A stretch of DNA of 64,000 nt from Bog-473 sp963783965 (lineage in GTDB: Bacteria > Actinomycetota > Acidimicrobiia > Acidimicrobiales > RAAP-2): the NCBI GenBank assembly GCA_963783965.1, contig CAWAPQ010000003.1, positions 434,001-498,000 on the forward strand. Direction: 5' to 3'. A program made the translations under genes and the position numbers. The notes under the pieces were generated by a model. That model saw only the letters and a list, made by a program, of their open reading frames with translations, ran no database searches and had not been told where the DNA came from. Positions 8,528 to 16,269 of the stretch are shown piece by piece; the first letter of the stretch is position 1, and the number at the start of each line of letters is the position of its first letter.

Positions 8528-9016
8528 ATGTTCGAGCATTTCACCGATGGTGCTCGCCGGGTCCTTGTTCTGGCGCAGGGAGAGGCCCTGAGCCTTCACG
8601 ACAGTTCCATCGGTCCCGAGCACCTCCTCTTGGGCATGTCGCAAGAAGCTGAGGGGCTTGCGGGCACGGCGCTCTCTGACGCCGGCCTCGATGCCAACCG
8701 AACGCGTGCGCTGGTCGAAGAGCACAAGCATCAACAGGCTGGGGAAGAGTCAGACCCCGAACCGTTCTCCGGAGCCACCCTGAGAATCATGGAGAGGTCT
8801 GTGGAGATCTCGTGGGATCAAACGGACGGTGAGGTCGATACGGGTCATTTGCTCGTCGCGCTTCTCGAACAGGGAGACGAAACGACTGAGGCCGTCTTGG
8901 CCGGGTTCGACGTCACTCCGGAAGAGCTTGTGCGTCGGGTCGACGCTTTGCTGGCTGAGCGCGCTGCGCAATTCGGTGACCGTCGAAGGCCGGCCAAAAG
9001 CCACCTGAGAGACTGA
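8528..9016 (+). CDS. Stand-alone Clp N-terminal (double ClpN repeat) protein
   Basis: Starting at ATG 8528 (MFEHFTDGARRVLVLAQGEA) the protein has 162 residues and consists almost only of the Clp_N repeat domain: SIGPEHLLLGMSQE, then a second copy with VDTGHLLVALLEQGDE. The ClpC/ClpB AAA modules are absent and a GTG-free stop follows directly. Such ClpC-N-like proteins may act as adaptors, substrate decoys or ClpP1P2-independent chaperone factors, as proposed for mycobacterial ClpC2-like proteins. The role here is inferred. A GGTGGGG ribosome binding site supports this start over the more upstream ATG at 8441. Confidence 0.8.
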   Translation: MFEHFTDGARRVLVLAQGEALSLHDSSIGPEHLLLGMSQEAEGLAGTALSDAGLDANRTRALVEEHKHQQAGEESDPEPFSGATLRIMERSVEISWDQTDGEVDTGHLLVALLEQGDETTEAVLAGFDVTPEELVRRVDALLAERAAQFGDRRRPAKSHLRD

Positions 9017-9097
9017 CGAGAGGCCCATCGAGTCCCGAAGCGACTGAACTGCGACGGACGTCGACGCGCGACCGGAGGATGTGCCGCCGGCGCGAGA

Positions 9098-10354
9098 TCA
9101 AGGGCTGCCGAGATCATTCTCCGTGAAGGCCGGTGTGACATCCGCGGTTGCCCTCGTGTGCGGTTGCAGGATCTGCCAGCTGGTGCCGTTCCACAACTCG
9201 GTCAAGGGAATCGTTCGATATGGATCCGTGGTCCTGACGGTGTCCCCGACCGCGACGCAGGCGCTCACGGCACCGCACGATATGGCGTGCACCGAGTCAA
9301 TGCTTCCAGTCAACTGCGGTGTTGCCTGGATTTGCCATGAGCTGCCGTTCCACTGTTCGGCCAAGAAACCGCCGCTCGTGCTCCCGTTGCCGATTGCGAT
9401 GCAGGCAGCGGGAGAGGTACATGAGACCGCGGCGAGCTGTCCACCTGAGGGCGTCAGGATCGTTGGTGTGACCTGGACGGTCCAGGTCGTTCCGTCCCAC
9501 GCCTCAATGAGTGGCTGCGCCTCGCCCTCCTGCCCCCAGTCGCCGTCAGTGCTGCGAAACCCGACCGCAGCGCACCAGTTCGTGCTGGTGCAGGAAAGCC
9601 CGGTCAACTGGCTTATGTTGGTGCGGTCGTTGATTGCGACGGTATGGGTCAGACTCCAAGACGTCCCATCAAAGAGGTCGGCGAGAGGATGCTGGTAACC
9701 GGAAGACGTGAAGTTCGTCTGATAGCCAACAGCCATACAGACCTGCGTCGCGAGGCAGGACACCGCATCCAAGACGTTGGTGTACGAGTCGGCTGCAGCG
9801 TAGATCGCCTGGTTGGTCCAGGACACGCCGTTCCAACGCTCGGCACCGGGACGGGTTCCCTGAGATGGAGTCCGGTACAGGCCGCCAACCGCGGTGCACA
9901 CGGTTGCGGTGGAGCACGACACAGCCGATGAGGTCGTGAGGGGCTGCAACGCCTGCAGGGACCACACCGTTCCGTTCCATCGCTCCGCGAACTGCCCACC
10001 GAGCGCAGTGCATGCCGTGGGAGAGGTGCAGGACACGCTCGTGAGCCAGTTGCCGGTGCCACCGAGGCCGGGAGAGGGGACTGCCTCGGGAGTCCATCTG
10101 TTCCCATTCCAAAGCTCGCTGTAGGGCACGTTGCCGTCTGGCGAGTCGGGCTCGTAGCCGACGGCGAAACAGAAGCCTGAGCCGACGCACGAGTCTGCAG
10201 TCAGCACGATATCGAGCACGCTGGAAGGCGACTGTGGCTGGGGGAGATCGGTGGTGGCCGCACCGGCACGTTGAGCGGCGAGCAAGCCGACCAAGCAGAA
10301 AATGGCCGCCGCCGCCAGTGCGAATGAGCCATTCCACCGCTTCCGTCGACCCAC
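9098..10354 (-). CDS. Secreted seven-repeat protein with one Cys pair per repeat
   Basis: The 418-residue protein has a signal peptide (MGRRKRWNG, hydrophobic core, cleavage near AGA-AT). The rest is seven repeats of about 50 residues, each with the core SCTSPTACTAVG (Cys-x5-Cys, varied) followed by an ERWNGTSW-like block. Seven WNG/Cys-pair repeats suggest a beta-propeller with a disulphide in every blade (inference). Proteins with this VSCTSP repeat are common and mostly uncharacterised in Actinobacteria. It converges with the Clp-N gene and is not in an operon. Confidence 0.7.
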   Translation of the reverse strand: MGRRKRWNGSFALAAAAIFCLVGLLAAQRAGAATTDLPQPQSPSSVLDIVLTADSCVGSGFCFAVGYEPDSPDGNVPYSELWNGNRWTPEAVPSPGLGGTGNWLTSVSCTSPTACTALGGQFAERWNGTVWSLQALQPLTTSSAVSCSTATVCTAVGGLYRTPSQGTRPGAERWNGVSWTNQAIYAAADSYTNVLDAVSCLATQVCMAVGYQTNFTSSGYQHPLADLFDGTSWSLTHTVAINDRTNISQLTGLSCTSTNWCAAVGFRSTDGDWGQEGEAQPLIEAWDGTTWTVQVTPTILTPSGGQLAAVSCTSPAACIAIGNGSTSGGFLAEQWNGSSWQIQATPQLTGSIDSVHAISCGAVSACVAVGDTVRTTDPYRTIPLTELWNGTSWQILQPHTRATADVTPAFTENDLGSP

Positions 10355-10515
10355 GTCGCGGTTCTAGCTCCACCGGGTGGTCCGCGTACTCCTTTCGACT
10401 CCAATTGACCAAGCGTTGTGACGCTTGATCGGAAGCACGGTTCATCTGACCTTCGCCGGGGTGAGAGGTGCGCGCACCGATCGCCAGGGACGTACGACCG
10501 TTCACCGCTGTGCAA

Positions 10516-10921
10516 CACGCCACCATCGCCTCCGCCACACTGACGGGAGCCGTCGGGAGCGCGGTTTCGGTCGAGGTCCACGTCTCCAACGGGCTCCCCG
10601 GCTTCACCATCGTGGTTGCCGGGCCATCGAGGTCGCGGCGGCGGGCCGGCACCACCTGCTCATGATCGGGCCGCCAGGATCGGGCAAGACCATGCTGGCC
10701 GAGCGCGTGGTCGGACTCCTCCCGCGGCTGACGCCCGCGGAGGCCTTCACCGTGACCCGCGTCCATTCGGCGGACGGCTGCGCCCTGCCGGACGGCGCGC
10801 TCCACGAGCGCCCGCCGTTCCGTGCCCCGCACCATCAGGCGTCCATCGTGTCCCTGGTCGGTGGCGGCAGCTGGACCCTCCGGCCCGGCGAGGTGAGCCT
10901 GGCCCCCCACGGGGTGAACGA
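10516..10921 (+). pseudogene. Internally deleted and frameshifted second copy of yifB
   Basis: The DNA encodes SVEVHVSNGLPGFTIV in one frame. A different frame then gives AIEVAAAGRHHLLMIGPPG and the rest of the Walker A/ChlI region up to RPGEVSLAPHG. Both parts match the intact yifB at 16270-17739 closely. The segment between them (about 500 bp in the intact gene) is missing, with a frameshift at the joint. Similarity stops near 10917, after which unrelated sequence starting TGTCC begins. The copy cannot make a functional protein. Confidence 0.85.
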
Positions 10922-10922
10922 A

Positions 10923-10975
10923 TGTCCCTTTGAGGGCGGTGTCACCTTGCCGGCGTAGGGAGACACCTCAGGACA
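10923..10975. repeat. Nested inverted repeat at the breakpoint of the yifB copy
   Basis: TGTCC (10923-10927) pairs with GGACA (10971-10975), and inside them GGTGTC (10938-10943) pairs with GACACC (10962-10967). The unit starts exactly where yifB homology ends. A TGT...ACA border is common for insertion-sequence ends, so this may be the joined ends of a lost element (inference). Confidence 0.4.
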
Positions 10976-10996
10976 ATTGAACGATGCGCGTGATGG

Positions 10997-11037
10997 GACA
11001 CCTGCAGCTCTCAGAGCCGTCGTTCGGAGTGACTGAC
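10997..11037 (+). repeat. 41-bp direct repeat, copy 1
   Basis: This copy begins GACACCTGCAGCTCTCAGAG and ends GGAGTGACTGAC. A copy with 3 mismatches in 41 bp lies at 12373-12413 in the same orientation, 1,376 bp away. The two flank the IS256-type remnant. Confidence 0.8.
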
Positions 11038-12240
11038 GAAACGTAGGAAGAGTGGGTAAGAAAATGTGTGTAAGAGTAGGAGGAGGTAGTGGGGAGGAAG
11101 GGGTGGGGATAGATGATGTAGCGCGGGACGGCCCATAGTAGTGTGTACGGCGAGGACGGAGAAACCAGGCGGATGGGCAAGTGATAGGGGAAGATGCCGA
11201 CGACGTCGGTGAGAAGGCGGATCTCATGTAGAGGCGTTCTAGGGGGTTGTTGGAAAAGATCAGGCGCCAGCGCTTTAGGGGAAGCACGAAGGCGAAGATG
11301 TCGGATCGGCGCGATAGACATGTCAGCGGAGACGAGGAAGCGATCGGCGAGCTGCTCAGAAGAGGGAGAGCTGGAGATGGACCAGCTAGGCATCGGGTTG
11401 GTAGAAGATAGAGCGGATGAGGGAGGCCACCAAGGACGGGGTCGCTTTGGGCACCCTGGACAACACGTAGCGCACGAAGTGGACGAGGCACAGTAGCCAG
11501 GCAGCAAGGGGGAGCACAGAGGCAATGGCGTCGATCAGGGCGCCGTGGGCGACAGAGACCAAGAGCTGGACGCCGCTGAGAACCAGGGCCACCAGGCCGC
11601 GAAAGAACGCTGTGCAGCCCGATACGTCCTCGGTGGTGACGAGGTGCAGACCCAGGATCTCTCGGTGCGCCTCGGCGTGAAGCACGTGGAGATGAAGAAG
11701 ACCACGTTGACGATGAGACCGCCCTCGCGCACCTTTTGGGTGAAGGTGTAGACCCAGATGTAGGTGTAGGGACCGGCGTCGAGGGGACGGTTGTGAAAGG
11801 CAGCTAACGCCTCGTAGAGGGAATAGGAAAGCTCTGAGACCTGGGACTTCGAGATGTACTAGATCCCCAAGGAGCGGACCACGTAGCCGAGGAGAAGGGT
11901 GTACTAAAACTAGACGTAGCGCTGGGCGAAGAAGGACAAGAGGGCCCGAAAGGAAAGGTGTCTGGGCTAGATCAGACAGTAGGGGAAGTAGCTCTAGGAG
12001 CGTAATATAGGGATGGAGAGGTAGAAGGTGAAGGCGCTAGTGTGACAGCGCCTAGTTGGATAGAAGTAGCGAGAGTTCACCGGCTCGGCGCTGAATTAGA
12101 AGTATTAGGCGTTGCACAATGCAGACGAATAGGCAGACATCAGCGCCTCGGCAAAGGTCAGGACCATGGATCGGACCAGGTCAGAGAAGGCCTCGAGCAG
12201 GTACTTGCGCAGCACCTAGGCCGCGCCCATAGTGTTGGTG
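11000..12240 (-). mobile_element. Decayed IS256-family insertion sequence (mutator-type transposase)
   Basis: On the minus strand, in order and shifting between frames, one can read VRSMVLTFAEALMSA, YISKSQVSELSYSL, PLDAGPYTYIWV, KVREGGLIVNVVFF, REILGLHLVTTEDVSG, LSRVPKATPSLVASLIRS, IFSNNPLERL and IRLLTDVVGIFPYHLPIRL. This is the full co-linear course of an IS256 transposase from N to C terminus. Several frameshifts and many in-frame stops break it, so it is inactive. Nearly every nonsense codon I read is TAG. The plus strand of the element is visibly purine-rich, unlike its surroundings. The DDE catalytic residues cannot all be traced. Confidence 0.85.
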
Positions 12241-12372
12241 ACTTCCACCGCATCTTCTCTAGAGTGTTCTTTGGAAGGAACTTGAAGATTGATGCGGTGG
12301 TAGTAATGTAAGGCGGATGGTCAGCACTACAGGAGCTCACCGGCGCCAAATCGGTACAACACGTCTGTGTAG

Positions 12373-12413
12373 GACACCTGCAGCTCTTAGAGCAGTCGTT
12401 CGGAGTGGCTGAC
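12373..12413 (+). repeat. 41-bp direct repeat, copy 2
   Basis: This is the partner of 10997-11037, in the same orientation with 38 of 41 positions identical. It lies just beyond the 5' end of the decayed IS256 transposase. The remaining bases to 12636 hold no recognisable gene. Confidence 0.8.
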
Positions 12414-12636
12414 AAAGGACTCAATCAGTCCGCCTCTGCCGACGCAGATACGCACGTTCTGCATTGGTCACTCGTAGTATTTGCCACTTGGCCGCTGACG
12501 TCGATGCGTACGCGACTGATTCTCCTGTCGTGCATCGCTGTCGCGTCTCGCCGCGGTGGTGGTTTCAGCCCGGCTGAGGGCCTGGCCACCCAGCGCCATG
12601 TTGTTCACCCCAGTGGCCTGCTGTCGAAAGCGGTGT

Positions 12637-13059
12637 CTACGGCCCGCCGCAGTTGCGACAGTAGCCCTGGAAGAGCACTTCTCGGTTGACGATCCGATAG
12701 CCGAAGCGGTCCGAGCGTGGCAACTCGAGCGCGTCCAGTCCTTGCGGATGCACGTCGCGTAGGTCACCGCATTTGAGGCACACGAGGTGGTGATGACCGT
12801 CCTTGGTGTTGGGGTCGTAGCGGGTAGGGCCACCACCCGCATCCACCTGCTGAACCTCGCCCATCGAGACCAGCTCGTTGAGGGTGTTGTACACCGTCGC
12901 CAGGCTCACCTCCGGGAGACGTCCCCGTGCCCGCTCGAGCACCTCTTCCGCTGTGAGGTGGACGTGGTCACCCCCCATCGCCTCGGCTATGACCCGCCGC
13001 TGGGGCGTCAAGCGCCAGCCCACCGCCCGCAGGCGGTCGAGAAGCGGCGTCGAGGACAT
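12637..13059 (-). CDS. Fur/PerR-family metal-dependent repressor
   Basis: The protein has 140 residues from ATG 13057-13059 (MSSTPLLDRLRAVGWRLTPQRR); a GTG at 13080 is an alternative. The winged helix contains VSLATVYNTLNELVSMGEV. The metal-binding dimerisation domain has DGHHHLVCLKCGDLRDV and a C-terminal CRNCGG, which form the two CxxC pairs of the structural zinc site. Its position divergent from katG, with two Fur-type boxes just upstream, recalls the furA-katG pairing of mycobacteria. A peroxide-sensing (PerR/FurA-like) role controlling itself and katG is likely but inferred. Several hundred base pairs of decayed sequence separate the two genes. Confidence 0.85.
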   Translation of the reverse strand: MSSTPLLDRLRAVGWRLTPQRRVIAEAMGGDHVHLTAEEVLERARGRLPEVSLATVYNTLNELVSMGEVQQVDAGGGPTRYDPNTKDGHHHLVCLKCGDLRDVHPQGLDALELPRSDRFGYRIVNREVLFQGYCRNCGGP

Positions 13060-13090
13060 GGTTCCATGTATACCAGGCACAAATATCCTC

Positions 13091-13105
13091 TAAGAATCAA
13101 TCTAC
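13091..13105 (-). promoter_or_regulatory. Candidate Fur/PerR box 1
   Basis: On the minus strand the 15-mer GTAGATTGATTCTTA fits the 7-1-7 Fur/PerR consensus (TTAGAATnATTCTAA) at 11 of 14 fixed positions. It sits 32 bp upstream of the fur start in an AT-rich gap, suggesting autoregulation. Confidence 0.45.
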
Positions 13106-13112
13106 AATAACC

Positions 13113-13127
13113 CTTGAATCGTTCTAG
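13113..13127 (-). promoter_or_regulatory. Candidate Fur/PerR box 2
   Basis: On the minus strand CTAGAACGATTCAAG fits the same 7-1-7 pattern at 10 of 14 fixed positions. Its centre is 22 bp (two helical turns) from box 1, so two dimers could bind on one DNA face. Confidence 0.4.
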
Positions 13128-13221
13128 GTGCAGACTTAAGGTGACTCGCGACTCACGAACCACGACGACAGCACACCGAGGGGCCCGAGCCCCAATGGGG
13201 TCAGGGAGGGCGCCAAGAACC

Positions 13222-13672
13222 ATGAGCGACGAGGACGAGGCGGGCTCTGACAAGGTGACCGCGTGCACGCGCGCGTTCGAGGAGATCGACGCCCAGGTCT
13301 TCCCGGGGCCAGGGCGTGGGGCCACGCCATCGGAGGCGGCCGCGAGCGATCGATGGGGAGGGCCGTCGGCCGCCACGGTGGAGGCGTACCGCCGCATGTT
13401 CGACGTCGTGGTGAAGCACCAGCGCGTCCACAGTGAACCTCGAGCCGGCACGAGTACAGGCCACAGACCACGCCGGACGCCAGAAGCCGCATCAGCTGGC
13501 GTCCCCACACCGACCCGACGGTCGAGGAGGCCAACGTCGCCGACTGGGGTGCCGTCCCTACGTGGCGCTGCAAGCGATTTCGTGCGATAGCCGAGCGTAT
13601 GACCCCGGCTGAGAGGCGCAGCCGTGGCGTCAAGAGAGCCACGTCGTGTGCAACCGGCCATCAGATGTAAAC
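13222..13672 (+). pseudogene. Coding-like remnant of unknown family, two frames
   Basis: From ATG 13222 (MSDEDEAGSDKVTACTRAF) the frame shows strong G/C at third positions up to about 13,435 and then loses it. A different forward frame becomes coding-like from about 13,490 (ISWRPHTDPTVEEANVADWG, later ERMTPAERRSRGVKRA) and ends at TAA 13670-13672. This looks like one small gene broken by a frameshift or deletion. I do not recognise the family. The intact-looking first part would be a 122-residue protein if translated to 13,590. Confidence 0.35.
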
Positions 13673-13713
13673 AGAAACATGCCAACACCCGTCAGATGAA
13701 AACATGCAAACAC
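13661..13713 (+). promoter_or_regulatory. Imperfect tandem repeat in the katG leader
   Basis: TCAGATGTAAACAGAAACAT followed by GCCAACAC (from 13661) is repeated in shortened form as TCAGATGAAAACATGCAAAC plus AC (from 13692). The two units lie immediately upstream of the katG ribosome binding site (GGAG, 13721-13724). They may be a binding site or a duplication scar. Confidence 0.4.
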
Positions 13714-13731
13714 TGAGACAGGAGAACCGAC

Positions 13732-15933
13732 GTGCCTGACCGCGGCAGCGAAAGCGAGAGCGAGAGCCCAGCCATCCCCTCCCCGACTCCCAAGGGGCAC
13801 CGGCCCCTGTCGAATCGGGACTGGTGGCCGAATCAGCTCGATCTCTCCATTCTGCACAAGCACTCGTCCCTCTCCAACCCGTTGGGTGAGGGCTTTAATT
13901 ACGGGGACGAGGTCGAGACCCTCGACGCCGAAGCGCTCAAGCAGGACATCTTCGAGGTGATGACCACGTCGCAGGAGTGGTGGCCCGCTGACTACGGCCA
14001 CTACGGTCCGCTCTTCATCCGAATGACGTGGCACGCTGCCGGCACGTACCGCATCGCTGATGGCCGTGGCGGTGGCGGCGAGGGCGCGCAACGCTTCGCC
14101 CCCTTGAACAGTTGGCCGGACAACGCGAACCTCGACAAGGCACGCCGGTTGCTGTGGCCGGTCAAGCAGAAGTACGGCCGGAAGATCTCCTGGGCCGACC
14201 TGATCATCTTCGCCGGCAACTGTGCCTACGAATCGATGGGGTTCAAGACGTTCGGCTTCGGGTTCGGGCGCCCGGACATCTGGGAGCCCGACGAAATCTT
14301 CTGGGGCCCTGAGGACACCTGGCTGGGCGACGAACGCCACGCCGGCGAAGAGGAGATCGAGGGGCCCTTGGGCGCCGATCATATGGGTCTGATCTACGTG
14401 AATCCGCAAGGGCCGGGCGGCAACCCGGATCCGCTCGCTTCGGCGAAAAATATCCGGGAGACCTTCCGCCGGATGGCCATGAACGACGAGGAGACGCTGG
14501 CGCTCATCGTCGGCGGCCACACGTTCGGTAAGGCCCACGGCGCAGTTGGTGAGGAGTACGGCGGTCCCGAACCAGAAGGTGCATCCATAGAGGAGCAGGG
14601 CTTCGGCTGGCGGAACACTTTCGGGAGCGGCAAGGGCGTCGACACCCTCACCAGCGGGCTGGAGGGCGCCTGGACCAACGAGCCCACGAAGTGGGACAAC
14701 GGGTTCTTGGACAACCTGTACCAGTACGACTGGGAGCTCGCCGAGAGTCCCGCCGGTGCAAAGCAGTGGAAGCCCAAGAATCCCGAGGCGGAGGGCACCG
14801 TGCCCGATGCCCACGATCCGTCGAAACGGCACGCTCCGATGATGCTGACGACCGACCTCGCGCTGAGGCTCGATCCGATCTACGGGCCGATCGCGAAGCG
14901 GTTCCATGAGAACCCCGACCAGCTGGCCGACGCGTTCGCCAGGGCATGGTACAAGCTGTTGCACCGCGACATGGGGCCCGTATCGCGCTTCTTGGGTCCG
15001 TGGGTTCCCAGTGCGCAGCTGTGGCAGGACCCCGTTCCCGCGGTCGATCACGCGTTGATCGGAGATGACGACATCGCTGCCCTCAAGGGCAAGATCCTCG
15101 CAGCCGGACTGTCCGTTTCCCAGCTGGTCTCCACCGCCTGGTCATCAGCGGCTACCTTCCGCGGAACTGACAAGCGGGGCGGGGCCAACGGGGCTCGGGT
15201 TCGCCTGGCGCCGCAGAAGGACTGGGAGGTGAACGATCCGACCGAACTGGCCAAGGTGCTGCAGACCCTCGAGCAGGTCCAGCAGGACTTCAACGGCTCG
15301 CAGTCCGGCGGGAAGAAGGTCTCACTGGCCGACGTGATCGTCCTGGGCGGGTGCGCGGCCGTCGAGCAAGCGGCCAAGAACGCCGGACACGACATCACCG
15401 TCCCGTTCTCACCCGGGCGCACGGACGCCTCGCAGGAACAGACCGACGTGGAGTCGTTTGCCGTGCTCGAACCGATCTTCGACGGGTTCCGCAACTACCT
15501 CCGGGCCGGAGAGAAGCGGCCGGCGGAGGAACTTCTGGTCGAGCGGGCGTTCATGCTGAACCTGACGCCTCCCGAGATGACGGTTCTCGTCGGAGGCCTG
15601 CGGGCGCTCAACGCCAACTTCGGGCAATCCCGACACGGTGTCTTCACCGACCGGCCCGAGACCCTCACGAATGATTTCTTCGCCAGGCTGCTCGATATGA
15701 GCACGGAGTGGAAAGCATCCGCCTCGGCCGAGAACGTGTTCGAAGGACGCGATCGCGCCACCGGTGACATCAAGTGGACTGCCACGGCCGTCGACCTCGT
15801 CTTCGGTTCCCACTCCCAGCTGCGAGGCATCTCGGAGGTCTACGCATGTGACGACTCAGAGGAGAAGTTCATCCGTGACTTCATCGCTGCCTGGGACAAG
15901 GTCATGACCCTCGATCGCTTCGACCTCGCCTGA
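13732..15933 (+). CDS. katG: Catalase-peroxidase
   Basis: The 733-residue bifunctional haem catalase-peroxidase is full length and starts at GTG 13732 after a GGAG site. The distal haem residues Arg97, Trp100 and His101 lie in RMTWHAAGTYR, and the proximal His263 in VGGHTFGKAHG. The Met-Tyr-Trp cross-link typical of KatG can form from Trp100, Tyr222 (LIYVNPQGPGG) and Met248 (FRRMAMND). The second, haem-free domain is present up to the usual FDLA-type end. It detoxifies hydrogen peroxide in the cytoplasm. The neighbouring Fur/PerR gene and the repeat in the leader suggest peroxide-dependent control. Confidence 0.97.
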   Translation: MPDRGSESESESPAIPSPTPKGHRPLSNRDWWPNQLDLSILHKHSSLSNPLGEGFNYGDEVETLDAEALKQDIFEVMTTSQEWWPADYGHYGPLFIRMTWHAAGTYRIADGRGGGGEGAQRFAPLNSWPDNANLDKARRLLWPVKQKYGRKISWADLIIFAGNCAYESMGFKTFGFGFGRPDIWEPDEIFWGPEDTWLGDERHAGEEEIEGPLGADHMGLIYVNPQGPGGNPDPLASAKNIRETFRRMAMNDEETLALIVGGHTFGKAHGAVGEEYGGPEPEGASIEEQGFGWRNTFGSGKGVDTLTSGLEGAWTNEPTKWDNGFLDNLYQYDWELAESPAGAKQWKPKNPEAEGTVPDAHDPSKRHAPMMLTTDLALRLDPIYGPIAKRFHENPDQLADAFARAWYKLLHRDMGPVSRFLGPWVPSAQLWQDPVPAVDHALIGDDDIAALKGKILAAGLSVSQLVSTAWSSAATFRGTDKRGGANGARVRLAPQKDWEVNDPTELAKVLQTLEQVQQDFNGSQSGGKKVSLADVIVLGGCAAVEQAAKNAGHDITVPFSPGRTDASQEQTDVESFAVLEPIFDGFRNYLRAGEKRPAEELLVERAFMLNLTPPEMTVLVGGLRALNANFGQSRHGVFTDRPETLTNDFFARLLDMSTEWKASASAENVFEGRDRATGDIKWTATAVDLVFGSHSQLRGISEVYACDDSEEKFIRDFIAAWDKVMTLDRFDLA

Positions 15934-16269
15934 TCGACGCCCGTGGTCAGATGACCTGGTTCGGGGTGAACGGGTTTACCCGATCGTCGCCGACGATCGG
16001 CCCGCGTAAATGCACCTCCGAGACTGACGTGGTCATGGGCTTGCCTGCGAGCGCCTCGGGCCAGCGGATTCCATCCCGAGCGGCAGCCCCTTGGGGCCGT
16101 GGCGGGAGCGGGGAGGGGCCGGGCACCGTTCGCTGAATCGCGGGGATTTTCATCAAGCCCCGGGGTGCCATGGTTATGCGGGCCGAACGAGGACACCCGC
16201 GTAGCCAGCTGGTCCTCACCGAAGCACGGAAGGGATCGCAAGCGCGACTGGTGCGACCGTTCTCCTGTT
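15934..16269. other. Gap between katG and yifB, no gene recognised
   Basis: I see no convincing coding frame here. In many Actinobacteria yraN stands immediately before yifB, but no YraN motif can be read in any frame of this gap. The only clear structure is the palindrome at 15980-16000. Confidence 0.5.
15980..16000. terminator. 21-bp palindrome downstream of katG
   Basis: CCGATCGTCG (15980-15989) is followed after one base by CGACGATCGG (15991-16000), a perfect 10-bp inverted repeat with a single-base centre. It lies 47 bp after the katG stop. There is no T-run, so it could be a U-less terminator, an mRNA-stabilising hairpin or a protein-binding site. Confidence 0.45.

Noticed and set aside
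10922..10958. Apparent resemblance of EGGVTLPA after the yifB copy to GGTVTFPA of intact YifB
   Set aside because: The match is short and out of register with the DNA alignment; an inverted repeat/IS-end-like sequence starts here instead.
11880..11960. TAG codons in the IS256 frame considered as evidence of amber recoding
   Set aside because: Frameshifts and lost conserved residues accompany them, and the intact genes nearby end in TAG as well as TGA, so TAG is a normal stop here.
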